Positions 43,769 through 53,294 of a stretch of DNA of 64,000 bases are shown here, piece by piece (position 1 is the stretch's first letter; each line of letters starts with the position of its first letter). The notes beneath the pieces were generated by a model. It made no database searches. It was not told the origin of the DNA and saw only the letters and a program-made list of their open reading frames with translations. The DNA lies in the NCBI RefSeq assembly GCF_003150675.1, contig NZ_QGGB01000002.1, forward strand, positions 1-64,000. Direction: 5' to 3'. This stretch comes from Rhodohalobacter mucosus (lineage in GTDB: Bacteria > Bacteroidota > Rhodothermia > Balneolales > Balneolaceae). Made by a program: the position numbers and the translations under genes.

Positions 43769-44968
43769 TCAGAGTGAATTTACAGGTTTTTCTCCGTCTT
43801 TAAGCCGATTGATGTAGATTTGCCACTGCAGGGCACTCGATCCCTCCAGATTAAACTGCAGAGTCTGCTCAACCGTGTTCACCGTAAGCTTGTGATTCTG
43901 TTCAACCGAAAGTGCCCTGATATCATGAACCGGAATGAAGGTGTGTTCAGAACCCCAGTGAAGCTGGATACCATCTTTCTTCAGGGCTGCGTGACACCGG
44001 CCCACAGATACGAGTTTCTGATCCTCATCAAGACGGCTGAGAGAACTGCCAGCTTTTTCAAGCAGCACATCTTCTCTCTCTATTTGCATCGGCATCCTGT
44101 TAATCTGCTCAAACAACTCAATCAATGACACCCTATGGCCGCTGCTATCGATAAGACGGGACGCTACGTCCATTCTGTAATTCATCCCGGAATTGCGGCT
44201 GTACACACGAACTCCATCCGGGGTATAAACGGCTCCGTTAACCCCCGTGTCGGGACAGCGATACAGAAATCGTTCTATGCCTGCGGCCGGTTTGCTGCAG
44301 CTCGTGGGCACCGCTTCTACAGGAGGAGTGTACTCATCAAAATTAATCCGCTCAATACACGCCCTGGCAAATTCATCATAGTTCTCATAGTCTGAAGCGT
44401 GAAGCGGTTTCAAAAAACGAACCTCTGCACTTCCTCTTCGATAGTTATCCGCCCATCTCGGCCAGGTGAGGTATGACCCATGTATCTGTACGGGATGAAC
44501 AGGTATCCCCATCTTCCAGAATAGTTTCAGCGTGGTCTCAATCAGCGACTTCGGCTTGCCGTCCCACCTTCGTCCCCCTTCAGGAAAAATGACAATCATT
44601 CGCTTCTGATCAATCATCCGCAAAACACTGCGAACGATTCCGGGTTCAGGCACATACTTGCTGGTGGGAACAATACCAATTCCATCCATAAATATCCGGG
44701 GCAGGGTTTTATGAAACTGATCCCTCGTCATCACCCCGGCCGTTGGCTCCGCAATCATGCCTACATTGATCATAAACGGATCAAAATAGTTTGAATGATT
44801 ACCGTAAATAAAGCAGGGTCCGGTAAGCGGCATGAACTGCGGATTGGTAATTCGCGGTTTAAACAGCTTTCGTGTAGCCGTAATAACCGTATGACGCAAA
44901 ATCCAAAACGCTTTGTCTGAGTAACCGCGCTCGTTTTTCCTAAAAGTAAAATCTGACAGGATGCTCAT
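43769..44968 (-). CDS. PlsC-like acyltransferase with C-terminal extension
   Basis: A 399-residue protein. The N-terminal half (to about residue 205) is a 1-acyl-glycerol-3-phosphate acyltransferase domain with the catalytic NHSNYFD (His58, Asp63) and FPEGGR (128-133) motifs. The second half is not part of PlsC. It contains a short region FLYRCPDTGVNGAVYTPDG, then a helical stretch, and ends with a beta-rich GRAM/PH-like segment (IQLHWGSEHTFIPVHDIRALSVEQ followed by a final helix). The extension may bind membranes or a regulator. Genes next to it are a symporter (downstream, abutting) and a metalloprotease. The fusion is unusual and its partner is unknown. Confidence 0.85.
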   Translation of the reverse strand: MSILSDFTFRKNERGYSDKAFWILRHTVITATRKLFKPRITNPQFMPLTGPCFIYGNHSNYFDPFMINVGMIAEPTAGVMTRDQFHKTLPRIFMDGIGIVPTSKYVPEPGIVRSVLRMIDQKRMIVIFPEGGRRWDGKPKSLIETTLKLFWKMGIPVHPVQIHGSYLTWPRWADNYRRGSAEVRFLKPLHASDYENYDEFARACIERINFDEYTPPVEAVPTSCSKPAAGIERFLYRCPDTGVNGAVYTPDGVRVYSRNSGMNYRMDVASRLIDSSGHRVSLIELFEQINRMPMQIEREDVLLEKAGSSLSRLDEDQKLVSVGRCHAALKKDGIQLHWGSEHTFIPVHDIRALSVEQNHKLTVNTVEQTLQFNLEGSSALQWQIYINRLKDGEKPVNSL

Positions 44969-45015
44969 GAGGATCTACCGGCTTCCAATATGATGATGGA
45001 ACTCCACAGCGAATG

Positions 45016-47466
45016 TTAAAAAGAACAATGAAGATGAAGATTATCCGGCTGCACGCTTCCTATCGGCGAACCGGGTGGCGTATATGGAGCCGGCGGAATG
45101 GATATGCTTCCGGGATCTGATTGAAATCGCTCGATCATTTGTAATTCCATCATATAATGCCCCTTCCAGGCTGTATCGGCAGCATTTTCAGCTCTGCTCG
45201 CCAAACTCTCCCGGAGTTCATCCAGAAACAGGTGTGTGCCCGAAGCCACGTCCGGTGCACTCCGGTCATTTGCTGCAAGCCTGATCAGATTTCTGAGAAC
45301 GGCCGTATCAATAGCTCTCTGTATTGTACCGGAATACCCGCTTGCCGGGTCCGACAAAATTGTTGAGTCCGTAACACGATGAAGCACGGTTTCAAGGCCG
45401 GGATAATCCGGATTCCTGGCCGACTGCAGGGCAAGGCGTGCAGCACGGTTCGGGTTGAAAATCAGTGACGCCGTAAGTTCTGCTGCGGTTTCAGCCATTG
45501 CCACCGGGTCAAGGGCGGGAGATGTGTATCCGCGAAAATTTTCACGCGTCGCCGATAAGCCCATAGGACGTGGCGGAATGATATCTAGTATGGATTCCGG
45601 CAGCGCAAGCTCATCCGGATCCAGCGTCCTTAATAGTGCATCCAGGGCCTGCAGCTGTCTGCCGCCGTCAACTATCCTTGGACCATGCTGGTTATCACCC
45701 CGTTTCTGATAGGTATAGTCTACACCTCCAATCAGTTTTACCGTCGCTTCGGTCTGATACCTGTGATACAGATATACGGGTACCAGAACATCTTCCAGTT
45801 CGGCCATCATGCGGTCCTGCCGGATATTGCGTTCACCAAAACGATTCAGGGCAGAGCTTCGGATATCCATAATAAGGTTGAGCTGCGAAACGGCATCATC
45901 TCCGTATTCCCAAAGATGCGCGTCAGGATGCAGGCCGCTTTGAGGTCGTGCTGCTTCATCAGAAATAAAGAGCAGATCCATGTCTGCCGTTCCTTCAATA
46001 ATCTGATTCAGTGCTTCCTCTTCGTTCGTGCCTTCCGGAAAGTCCTGGTAACCCCATATTACGGCTCGTTTATCCCACTCGCCGATAGCGTTGCCGTACG
46101 CATTTTCAAGGCTTAGTGAACCATCCGGTTGTACTGTGGCCCTTGGATGGGGATAATCCATAACAGAAGCCAGGTTATTTACACTGGATGCAAAATTGTG
46201 TGTAATGCCCAGCGTGTGTCCGATTTCATGGGCTGACAGCTGGCGGATACGGTTAAGTGCCATCTCCAGCATCTGGGGGTCCGGATCCCGGCCCTCCTCA
46301 TATGGCGCCAGCAATCCCTCTGCAATCATATAGTCCTGTCGTACTCTCAGAGAACCCAGAAGTACATTCCCTTTGATAATCTCACCTGTCCTGGGATCCA
46401 CAACGGATGATCCGTATGACCAGCCGCGTGTAGACCGGTGTACCCAGTTTATTACGTTATAGCGAATATCTAGCGGGTGAGCGTCGTCGGGAAGCATTCG
46501 TATCTGGAATGCATCCCTGTAACCGGCTGCTTCAAATGCCTGATTCCACCATGCACCGCCCTCAAGAAGTGCAGTTCGAACGGGTTCCGGTGTTCCGTTA
46601 TCAAGATAGAAGACAATCGGCTCTACCGCCTCACTCACCTCCGCATCAGGATTTTTCTTCTCCAGCCGGTGCCTTACCGCGTACCTTTTCGTAAGCCTTT
46701 CACCTATCGGTGTACTGTAATCCTGGTACGAAATTGCAAAAAACCCCGACCTGGGATCAAATTCACGCGGTTCGTAGCCGTCGTCGGGCAGTTCAACAAA
46801 CGAATGATGCTGCCTCACCGTCACAGCTCCGGGCGTAGGCGTAACCGACCTGAGCCACCTTCCTGCACCTGAACCCGTAAAGGTAAGCATGGTCTCGAAT
46901 TCAGAATTTTTTGGGAAATTAAATGTCCCCGGGAGGTGAATAGCTGAACGGCTTCGGTCTACGGAGTAGTTGCCCTGGTTATTGTCTCTGAGCCGGCTTG
47001 CCACACCATGGGCATCCTGCATAAGAAAATCGGTCGCATCCACAAGCACTCTGTCATCTTCAGCTATTTCAGCCTCAAAACCAAAAATCACGGAGCTCGC
47101 AAACGCTTCATTCACCGATTTTTGCTCCAGCTCAACCCCCGATGACGCCCGGTAGCCATAATTTGGCTGGATCATCAATATTTTCGGCCCCGTTTTTCTG
47201 AAAAAAACGATTCGGGTATCGCCAAGCTGGCTCCGATCGAGGCCTATATCATTCGACCCCACACCGGCGGCCAGGGAATTCACATAGATGAATTCCTCTT
47301 CAAACTTATCAATCTCGAGCCATATTTTACCGGTATCCTGGTCCCACCAGAAGTTGAAAAATCCTTCATACTTCTGCATGCCCTCCGTTCTCTCCTCAAT
47401 TGTATCCTGAGCAGAAACGATGAGGGGGAACAATAGGGTAAAAAAAAGAAAACAGTATTTTTTCAT
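45016..47466 (-). CDS. Exported zinc-dependent metalloprotease (metzincin-like, DUF5117 type)
   Basis: An 816-residue exported protease with a signal peptide (FLFFTLLFPLIVSAQ). The catalytic motif HEIGHTLGITHNF (first His at residue 413) is the extended metzincin HExxHxxGxxH, and MDYPHPR shortly after is a good Met-turn candidate. The N-terminal region with FNFWWDQDTGKIWLEI and the later DYSTPIGERLTKRYAVRHRLEKKNP fits the DUF5117/DUF5118 proteins found widely in Bacteroidota. It probably degrades proteins at the cell surface or in the periplasm. With the S9 and two M1 enzymes it forms a set of exported peptidases. Confidence 0.92.
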   Translation of the reverse strand: MKKYCFLFFTLLFPLIVSAQDTIEERTEGMQKYEGFFNFWWDQDTGKIWLEIDKFEEEFIYVNSLAAGVGSNDIGLDRSQLGDTRIVFFRKTGPKILMIQPNYGYRASSGVELEQKSVNEAFASSVIFGFEAEIAEDDRVLVDATDFLMQDAHGVASRLRDNNQGNYSVDRSRSAIHLPGTFNFPKNSEFETMLTFTGSGAGRWLRSVTPTPGAVTVRQHHSFVELPDDGYEPREFDPRSGFFAISYQDYSTPIGERLTKRYAVRHRLEKKNPDAEVSEAVEPIVFYLDNGTPEPVRTALLEGGAWWNQAFEAAGYRDAFQIRMLPDDAHPLDIRYNVINWVHRSTRGWSYGSSVVDPRTGEIIKGNVLLGSLRVRQDYMIAEGLLAPYEEGRDPDPQMLEMALNRIRQLSAHEIGHTLGITHNFASSVNNLASVMDYPHPRATVQPDGSLSLENAYGNAIGEWDKRAVIWGYQDFPEGTNEEEALNQIIEGTADMDLLFISDEAARPQSGLHPDAHLWEYGDDAVSQLNLIMDIRSSALNRFGERNIRQDRMMAELEDVLVPVYLYHRYQTEATVKLIGGVDYTYQKRGDNQHGPRIVDGGRQLQALDALLRTLDPDELALPESILDIIPPRPMGLSATRENFRGYTSPALDPVAMAETAAELTASLIFNPNRAARLALQSARNPDYPGLETVLHRVTDSTILSDPASGYSGTIQRAIDTAVLRNLIRLAANDRSAPDVASGTHLFLDELRESLASRAENAADTAWKGHYMMELQMIERFQSDPGSISIPPAPYTPPGSPIGSVQPDNLHLHCSF

Positions 47467-47570
47467 ATCAGCCGTTTACATTTCGGTTTCAATGAAGAAA
47501 CGAAATGTTAACAGCTAAGGAAAGCGGGATTTTCGATGAAAGCATCCACCCGCTTTTTATTGACTCCGTA

Positions 47571-48263
47571 TCAGCCGCCCCCGTTCTGTGCGAGACGAAT
47601 ATAGTCTTGTAGAAATTTATTTTCAGAACCAGCGGAGAATGCCGGCTTAACCGTTCGGGGCCCTGAATTGGACTCCTGCCTGGGTGCGGGTTTTTCCTCA
47701 ATTTCTTTGACTGCTGCAGCAGCGGCTGCCGGTTTAGGAGCGGGTGGCTTCTGAAATTCAGCCGGCTTGCGAAATACTCTTTCACCCAGCTTCTGCTCCA
47801 TATTCAGCAGTCTGGACCCCTGCCCTTTCTGCCTGTAGAATCTGAGCAGGCGGGCTGTAAGGTATAGAGAGAAAAAGCCAATAACTGCGGCAAAAAACGT
47901 AGTGAAAGGCTGATTTGAAAAATTCGCACCCACTGCGTCAAGATAAAGGATGGACCCGTTAAGGTATGCGAGTATGCTGTTAAGAGCTTCATAACCACCG
48001 GGTTCCCAGATGAATGAAGCCGCATCCGCCCGATAGGTTCGCAGTTCGCCCATCAGGATCGCAAGGTCGCCGGGCACCCCGAATACATTTCGCAGCCCTG
48101 CCGATAGTGAACTGAAACCTGCTCCAAGTTTACCGCCAAATGTGCCGTTTGCTGATAACACAATAGCAGTTACCACAAAAGCAGAGAGTTTGACCATGTA
48201 TTCCAGAACCAACAATACCCCTTTCCCCGTTAGAACTGCAAGATGTTCCCAATCAATGACCAT
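47571..48263 (-). CDS. Unknown membrane protein with Pro/Ala-rich tail
   Basis: A 230-residue protein with two hydrophobic regions, about 8-40 and 118-137. A soluble loop lies between them (EPGGYEALNSILAYLNGSILYLDAVGANF). The C-terminal tail of about 90 residues is rich in Pro, Ala, Lys and Glu and looks disordered (EFQKPPAPKPAAAAAAVKE is part of it). No family was recognised. A perfect inverted repeat (48340-48356) lies about 80 bp upstream of the start and may be an operator. It could act as a membrane anchor or scaffold, but nothing in the sequence proves a function. Confidence 0.65.
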   Translation of the reverse strand: MVIDWEHLAVLTGKGVLLVLEYMVKLSAFVVTAIVLSANGTFGGKLGAGFSSLSAGLRNVFGVPGDLAILMGELRTYRADAASFIWEPGGYEALNSILAYLNGSILYLDAVGANFSNQPFTTFFAAVIGFFSLYLTARLLRFYRQKGQGSRLLNMEQKLGERVFRKPAEFQKPPAPKPAAAAAAVKEIEEKPAPRQESNSGPRTVKPAFSAGSENKFLQDYIRLAQNGGG

Positions 48264-48339
48264 ATTACCTCCTTAATTTGTATCAATTCTATAGATTGCT
48301 AAATCAGGTTTTACCCAACCTGTGAACTATTGACTGAGT

Positions 48340-48356
48340 GTGAGTTGAGAACTCAC
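48340..48356. promoter_or_regulatory. Perfect inverted repeat upstream of unknown membrane protein
   Basis: GTGAGTT, GAG, AACTCAC: a 7-bp inverted repeat with a 3-bp centre. It is in the promoter-side gap of the gene starting at 48263 on the minus strand. No regulator gene is adjacent. Confidence 0.4.
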
Positions 48357-48477
48357 TTACTAGAAGACTGAGACAGAGCTGAGTTGTTACAGCTTTCTAT
48401 ACTTTGTAAAAACGCGGGTTCTTTGATCTATAGAGAGGGAAAAACCGGGATTTACCTGTATTGCGGGATTTTCAGAC

Positions 48478-48515
48478 ATAAAAAAACCCTGACCTGCAGC
48501 GCAGATCAGGGTTTT
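48478..48515 (-). terminator. Intrinsic terminator of the ankyrin gene
   Basis: On the minus strand AAAACCCTGA (48515-48506) pairs with TCAGGGTTTT (48492-48483), continuing into a T-run. It lies 30 bp after the ankyrin stop codon. Confidence 0.88.
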
Positions 48516-48544
48516 GAGGTTACGTATGTACTAAATGAGAAAGA

Positions 48545-49036
48545 TTAACGGGTGTAAATCTGTTTTTGGCTGGCAGTTTGTGCAAGCAGTTCAGCTACAG
48601 CCGGCTGGCCATTTCTGAGAGCCAGATCTGTCGCCGTAAGGCCTGACTGGTTGGTGATTTCAACGGATGCGCCATTTTCGAGCAACTTCTCCACAATGTA
48701 GATTTGCCCCTGCCCGGAAGCGATCATCAGAGCCGTATAGCCACTGTTGTTAACCTTGTTAATCTCAGGATGGTGTGCCAGAATAATTTTCACCATTCTG
48801 GGGTTTCCAATTTTTGCAGCAAGCATTAAAGGGGTATTGCCCTCTTCGTCCACTGCATCAACATCTGCTCCTTCTGCAAGGAGAACATTGAGGCTGATAA
48901 TATCAATGTCCTGAACTGCCTGAATGATATTCTCACTGACAACAAACTCATTTGAGTCGTTTGCAGCGCCGGCGTTGTTCACCAGCAGTGCCGCTGCCAT
49001 TAGTGTAATTAGAATTGTAGTTATTGCGTACTTCAT
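48545..49036 (-). CDS. Exported ankyrin repeat protein
   Basis: A 163-residue protein with a signal peptide (ITLMAAALLVNNAGAA) and three to four ankyrin repeats over residues 37-155. Repeat cores read NTPLMLAAKIGN, YTALMIASGQGQ and LTATDLALRNGQ, with helix-capping GADVDAVDEEG and GASVEITNQSG links. Ankyrin domains bind proteins; the partner is not encoded in an obvious operon. The signal peptide puts it in the periplasm. It is monocistronic, with its own terminator. Confidence 0.85.
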   Translation of the reverse strand: MKYAITTILITLMAAALLVNNAGAANDSNEFVVSENIIQAVQDIDIISLNVLLAEGADVDAVDEEGNTPLMLAAKIGNPRMVKIILAHHPEINKVNNSGYTALMIASGQGQIYIVEKLLENGASVEITNQSGLTATDLALRNGQPAVAELLAQTASQKQIYTR

Positions 49037-49393
49037 TTTTTTGTTTAGAATTTTAGTCGTCTTGTTTTTCCTGATTTATTCTACTTATGCCGGGTTTTTC
49101 AACAGGTATGATTTTTTAAATTTATCCGGCCTCTAAATTCTGACCTTTCTAACGAATTACCCATATCGGGGGTTTCACATTCAGGGCGATTAAATGCGAT
49201 TCAGAAAAAGTAAATCACCGGCCACCGGAAGGGTTAAAAACTAACATAAAACAGGTTAAATAATTAAGTGAAATCGCTTTTAATTTTCCCCTGATTAAAG
49301 TATTAACGTGTTATGAGGCGGGTATTGCAGAAATTATTTAAGTTTTTTCGCGATTTCCCTGATTTATTTGTTCTGACGTTCTGCTCTGTTTGA
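49037..49393. other. Intergenic stretch without recognised gene
   Basis: These 357 bases separate the ankyrin gene start from the Ppx/GppA stop on the minus strand. They are AT-rich, with no plausible reading frame, repeat array or RNA fold that I recognise. The right part of the ankyrin gene promoter must lie here, but no convincing TTTG/TAnnTTTG pair was found. Confidence 0.5.
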
Positions 49394-50962
49394 TTAACGG
49401 GCGTGAATATTCAGATCCATTCCCATCACCTCTTCAAAAAGTGCTTTTTTCCTGTCTGCACCCCAGATCTCCAGATGGGGGTCAGACTCTGTGCTAAGGT
49501 AAAGTTCAACACCCGTTTCTTTTACATCAATCTTCACATCTCTCACATTCTGATAGTGGCTGCGGTCGAGCCCATCGGCTACTCTCAGAATGGCCGACAA
49601 TTTTTTCACCCTGTTTTTTGATTCCTTGTCGAGACGCTTATAATAGGGATGACGCATTTTAGGCGTAGAACGGCGGTGGTAGCGTGCAACATTGGCCATA
49701 ATCTCTATTTCGCACTCCCTGAAACCCATCAGGTCCGAATTGCGAATAATATAAAGCGCATGTTTGTGATGTTTTCTGTGGGATATGTGATAGCCTATGT
49801 CGTGCATGTAGGCTGCAAAGGTCAATAGCTCTCTGTCCTGTTCTGTCAATTCCAATTTATCTTTAACCGCATCGAAGATGGAAAGAGCAAGTGATGCAAC
49901 ATGAAGCGAATGATCCTCATGCCAGTCGCATTTGTGAACCAGCTCCAGTACGCTTCTTTTTCTGGGATCTTCAATCCATTCCGATGTTCTGATCTCCTTC
50001 AGCTCCCTGCGAATGTATCTTAGAATAATTCCCTCCCTGAGTGCCTGGGATGAGATCTTAATCTGTTTGATGGCAAAGGTATCGAGGATATACTTCAGCA
50101 AGACCAGGCCTGCGGGCAACAGCGCAATCCGCTTCTCGTCAATCCCCTTCAGTTTCGAACGTTTCTTTTTATCCAGCGTTATCGCAAACTCGTAAAAATC
50201 ATAAAACTCTTTGCTGCTGAACTCCAGTTCGTTTAACGAGAGAGACGGTGAACGTTTGTTTCGATACGCAATCATCAGCGCAATATTTTCCATTGTGCCC
50301 GATGAACCGATCAGCAGAGATGCGCGATTCATGGCAAACGATTCAGCCAGGTCGGCCAAACTCTCGCGGTAATGCTGTTGAAGAGTGTTGATCTCTCCTG
50401 CCGTTATGGGATCGTGATCAATAACCGTGGCATGCATGCGGGCTACGCCAAGTTTTTTACTCGTCAGAAAATAAAACTTCTGTTTATCGGCAATCAGAAA
50501 CTCCACACTGCCGCCCCCCACATCCATGATCAGAGCAGGTCCCTCTCCCGGCTCCGGCATCTGAATACCGTGCTGCACGGCCAGGCCAATCAGTTCGGCC
50601 TCTACCCTGCCCGGAATCGCATTAATTTTAATGCCTATTTCATCAATCACCCGCTGGATGAATTGTCCACCGTTTTCCGATTCCCGGATCGCACTCGTTG
50701 CATACGCAAGAACCCGTTCGGACTTTTGGTGATCGGATAGTGTTTTAATTTTTCTAAGCGCACTCAACCCCCTTTCCATAGCTGCATCCGACAGCCGGTC
50801 GGTAACACCTTTCTCAGCCAGCAACACCATCTCCTTCAGCTTGTCAACAACATAAAAGCCACCGTCGGGGTATATATCAACGATAACTGCATGAAATGAA
50901 TTTGTGCCCAGATCGATGGCTGTAATGCGCTTAACAGGTCTATTCAGAAAAGCCTGGCTCAT
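49394..50962 (-). CDS. ppx: Ppx/GppA family phosphatase (exopolyphosphatase) with HD domain
   Basis: A 522-residue enzyme of the exopolyphosphatase/guanosine pentaphosphatase family, acting on polyphosphate and perhaps pppGpp. The sugar-kinase/Hsp70-like ATPase fold appears as ITAIDLGTNSFHAVIVD (phosphate loop), MDVGGGSVEFL and LLIGSSGTMENIA. The C-terminal third is an HD-type domain with HEDHSLHVA and YMHDIGYHISHRKH histidines, as in full-length Ppx. It is transcribed divergently from the hydrolase gene, with 51 bp between starts. That gap contains a 12-bp palindrome TCTGCATGCAGA (50991-51002). Confidence 0.93.
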   Translation of the reverse strand: MSQAFLNRPVKRITAIDLGTNSFHAVIVDIYPDGGFYVVDKLKEMVLLAEKGVTDRLSDAAMERGLSALRKIKTLSDHQKSERVLAYATSAIRESENGGQFIQRVIDEIGIKINAIPGRVEAELIGLAVQHGIQMPEPGEGPALIMDVGGGSVEFLIADKQKFYFLTSKKLGVARMHATVIDHDPITAGEINTLQQHYRESLADLAESFAMNRASLLIGSSGTMENIALMIAYRNKRSPSLSLNELEFSSKEFYDFYEFAITLDKKKRSKLKGIDEKRIALLPAGLVLLKYILDTFAIKQIKISSQALREGIILRYIRRELKEIRTSEWIEDPRKRSVLELVHKCDWHEDHSLHVASLALSIFDAVKDKLELTEQDRELLTFAAYMHDIGYHISHRKHHKHALYIIRNSDLMGFRECEIEIMANVARYHRRSTPKMRHPYYKRLDKESKNRVKKLSAILRVADGLDRSHYQNVRDVKIDVKETGVELYLSTESDPHLEIWGADRKKALFEEVMGMDLNIHAR

Positions 50963-51013
50963 TCTGCAGTCTGTTTATTATTTTGTTGCGTCTGCATGCA
51001 GAGATGATACAGA

Positions 51014-52027
51014 ATGTTCACCGAAAAATCTGCGCTGCCAGTGGTGAGAAACCGAAATGATTTTATTTATAGATTAAGCGTGAAAGACAAGGATCTGATT
51101 TTCGAAAATTTCGACAGCGCACCCTGGTGTTTAAATGGTCACTTCCATACGGTTCTCTGTTCCCTTCTTTTTCAACCTTCAGAAGCGGGCTATGAGCGAA
51201 TTGAAATTGAAACACCCGACAGCGATTTTCTTCAGCTGGATCTTTATGAAATTCCGGGCAGCACTAAAATTGTTTTGCTTCTTCACGGGCTTGAAGGGCA
51301 CTCCAGGCGTTACTATATCGCCCGGCTGGCGGCATACCTGAACCGGCGCGGCATCTCTGCAATAGCCATGAACTATCGCAGCTGCGGCGGAAAGATGAAC
51401 CGAAACAGAAAATTTTATCACTCAGGTGAAACCGATGATCTGCATACCACTTTAAAATGGGTTCAGAATCGTTTTACCGGTCAATCCATTCACATGGCCG
51501 GATTTTCACTTGGGGCCAGCTCTATGCTGAACTACCTCAATAAGTACGGCACCCGTCATCCCGTAAATTCAGCGGCAGCCATCTCTACTCCCTTCGAACT
51601 GAAAAAAGGCTCCCTGAATCTTGAAAAAGGATTCAACCGGGTATACACCCGTCAATTCCTGACTACACTGATCCAAAAATTGAACCAGAAAAAAGAACGG
51701 TTCCCCGACCTGCCCGACTTCAACGGATCTACCCTGTATAATTTTGATGATCAGGTAACCGCACCTATACACGGTTTTGAAGATGCAGATGACTACTACG
51801 GATCCTGTTCGTCAGCTTTCTTTATGCACAGAATACAAACACCCCTTCTGGTCATCCACAGCAAGGAAGATCCTCTCTGCCCGTTTCGCTGGGTACCTCA
51901 TAAAGAGATAGCCCGAAACAGCAAAGTAAATGCCTGTTTTACCAAAAAAGGCGGTCACGTTGGATTCTGGAGCCTGCCCCCCGGTTGGCTGAACCGTGTA
52001 ATTACAGACTATTTTCTGGCATACTGA
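51014..52027 (+). CDS. YheT family alpha/beta hydrolase
   Basis: A 337-residue cytoplasmic alpha/beta hydrolase of the YheT (ABHD1/3-like) family. Motifs: FHTVLCSLL near the N-terminus, LLHGLEGHSRRYY (oxyanion loop), AMNYRSCGG, and the nucleophile elbow GFSLGAS. The acid residue is in HSKEDPLCP and the catalytic His in GGHVGFW. These enzymes are esterases or lipases of unclear natural substrate. It diverges from ppx. The next gene is 90 bp downstream on the same strand. Confidence 0.9.
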   Translation: MFTEKSALPVVRNRNDFIYRLSVKDKDLIFENFDSAPWCLNGHFHTVLCSLLFQPSEAGYERIEIETPDSDFLQLDLYEIPGSTKIVLLLHGLEGHSRRYYIARLAAYLNRRGISAIAMNYRSCGGKMNRNRKFYHSGETDDLHTTLKWVQNRFTGQSIHMAGFSLGASSMLNYLNKYGTRHPVNSAAAISTPFELKKGSLNLEKGFNRVYTRQFLTTLIQKLNQKKERFPDLPDFNGSTLYNFDDQVTAPIHGFEDADDYYGSCSSAFFMHRIQTPLLVIHSKEDPLCPFRWVPHKEIARNSKVNACFTKKGGHVGFWSLPPGWLNRVITDYFLAY

Positions 52028-52117
52028 ACGGTATCTCACTAAATCACTTTTTACCTTTAGGCAGTCTGTTCAGAAACAGAGACTACCAACAAAAATATAC
52101 ATACCCGATTAGATATT

Positions 52118-53077
52118 ATGGTCATAATTATTGGATCCGGACCCATTGGGCTCGCCACTGCTATAGAACTAAAGAGAAAAGGAATCGAATCCCTTATTCT
52201 GGAGAGGGGTTGTCTGGTGAATTCTATCTACAATTATCCGGTAAATATGACCTTCTTTTCCACCTCAGACCGGCTTGAGATTGGTGATATCCCCTTTATA
52301 TCCCACGGCCCCAAGCCTACCCGGAAAGAGGCCCTGGAATATTACCGCCGGGCCGCTGAACATTATGAGCTTGATATTAAACTCTATGAAGAGGTGACCG
52401 CTGTTGATGGCAGCGATGATAATTTTACCGTAACAACAACTAAGGGAAGCTATTCATGCAGTAAAATCGTGCTTGCAACCGGATTTTACGGCCAGGAGAA
52501 CAGAATGAACGTTCCCGGCGAAGATCTGCCAAAGGTATTGCACTACTATGATGAACCTCACCGGTATGCATGGCAGAATGTGTTGGTGGTGGGGGGAGGA
52601 AACTCAGCAGTCGATGCGGCTCTTGAGACCTATCGCTGCGGAGCCCACGTATCGATTGTTGTGAAATACCCAGAGCTCAAACCGTCAGTTAAATATTGGG
52701 TAAAGCCTGATATCGAAAACAGGATACGTGAAGGGTCTGTAACGGGATACTTCAATTCGGAAGTCGTGGAAATCCGTGAAGATGAAGTGGACATCAGAAC
52801 GCCTGAGGGTGATGTAACAATTGAAAATGATTTCGTTCTTGCAATGACAGGGTATCATCCGCACTTCGGCCTTATGAAGAAGCTTGGCATTGCACTCACC
52901 GATGATGAAAAAAAGATGCCCGTGTTTAACGAAGAAACCCTTGAAACAAACAGAAAAGGCTTATACGTTGCCGGGGTTGTTTGCGGTGGGATGGACACCA
53001 GCCGTTTGTTTATAGAAAATACAAGAGTGCATGCTCAGCACATAGCGGGCGATATTGAAAAGAAATTGAATGGCTGA
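52118..53077 (+). CDS. ypdA: YpdA family putative bacillithiol disulfide reductase
   Basis: A 319-residue FAD/NADPH oxidoreductase. The FAD-binding Rossmann motif GSGPIGLATA is at residues 6-15, and the NADPH site VVGGGNSAVDAA lies mid-protein. ATGFYGQENRMNVPGEDLPKVLHYYDEPHRY and the closing YVAGVVCGGMDTSRLFIENTR match YpdA (Bdr). YpdA lacks the CxxC redox pair of thioredoxin reductase, and none is seen here. It keeps bacillithiol reduced in organisms that make this thiol, so bacillithiol metabolism is implied. The bsh genes are not in this window. Confidence 0.9.
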   Translation: MVIIIGSGPIGLATAIELKRKGIESLILERGCLVNSIYNYPVNMTFFSTSDRLEIGDIPFISHGPKPTRKEALEYYRRAAEHYELDIKLYEEVTAVDGSDDNFTVTTTKGSYSCSKIVLATGFYGQENRMNVPGEDLPKVLHYYDEPHRYAWQNVLVVGGGNSAVDAALETYRCGAHVSIVVKYPELKPSVKYWVKPDIENRIREGSVTGYFNSEVVEIREDEVDIRTPEGDVTIENDFVLAMTGYHPHFGLMKKLGIALTDDEKKMPVFNEETLETNRKGLYVAGVVCGGMDTSRLFIENTRVHAQHIAGDIEKKLNG

Positions 53078-53101
53078 TTGCAGGGTGGGCGTGGTAAAAA
53101 T

Positions 53102-53206
53102 AAAAAGAGGGCAAGCTACCCATATCACGCCGCTACGACCTGCTACCGCTGCTGCCTTCCGGCCCTGACGGAGTTCACAGGGAGCTGGCTGTATGGAACT
53201 TGCCCC
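53102..53206 (-). ncRNA. ffs: Signal recognition particle RNA (small bacterial 4.5S type)
   Basis: On the minus strand a ~100-nt RNA begins GGGGCAAG and ends CTTGCCC, so the ends pair. It contains the universal SRP domain IV signature GTCAGGGCCGGAAGGCAGCAG (symmetric loop with GGAAG and CAGCAG). A T5 run follows the 3' end and serves as terminator. The gene lies between ypdA and the CHASE2 cyclase, both ending next to it. It binds Ffh to target membrane proteins. Confidence 0.93.
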
Positions 53207-53294
53207 GTGAATTAAGATAAGGTCTTTTTACGAAAAGGTAAACGGTTGATTATCCCAATCCGAAACGCCTCAAACGCCTGTTTGCCTGATTTTT

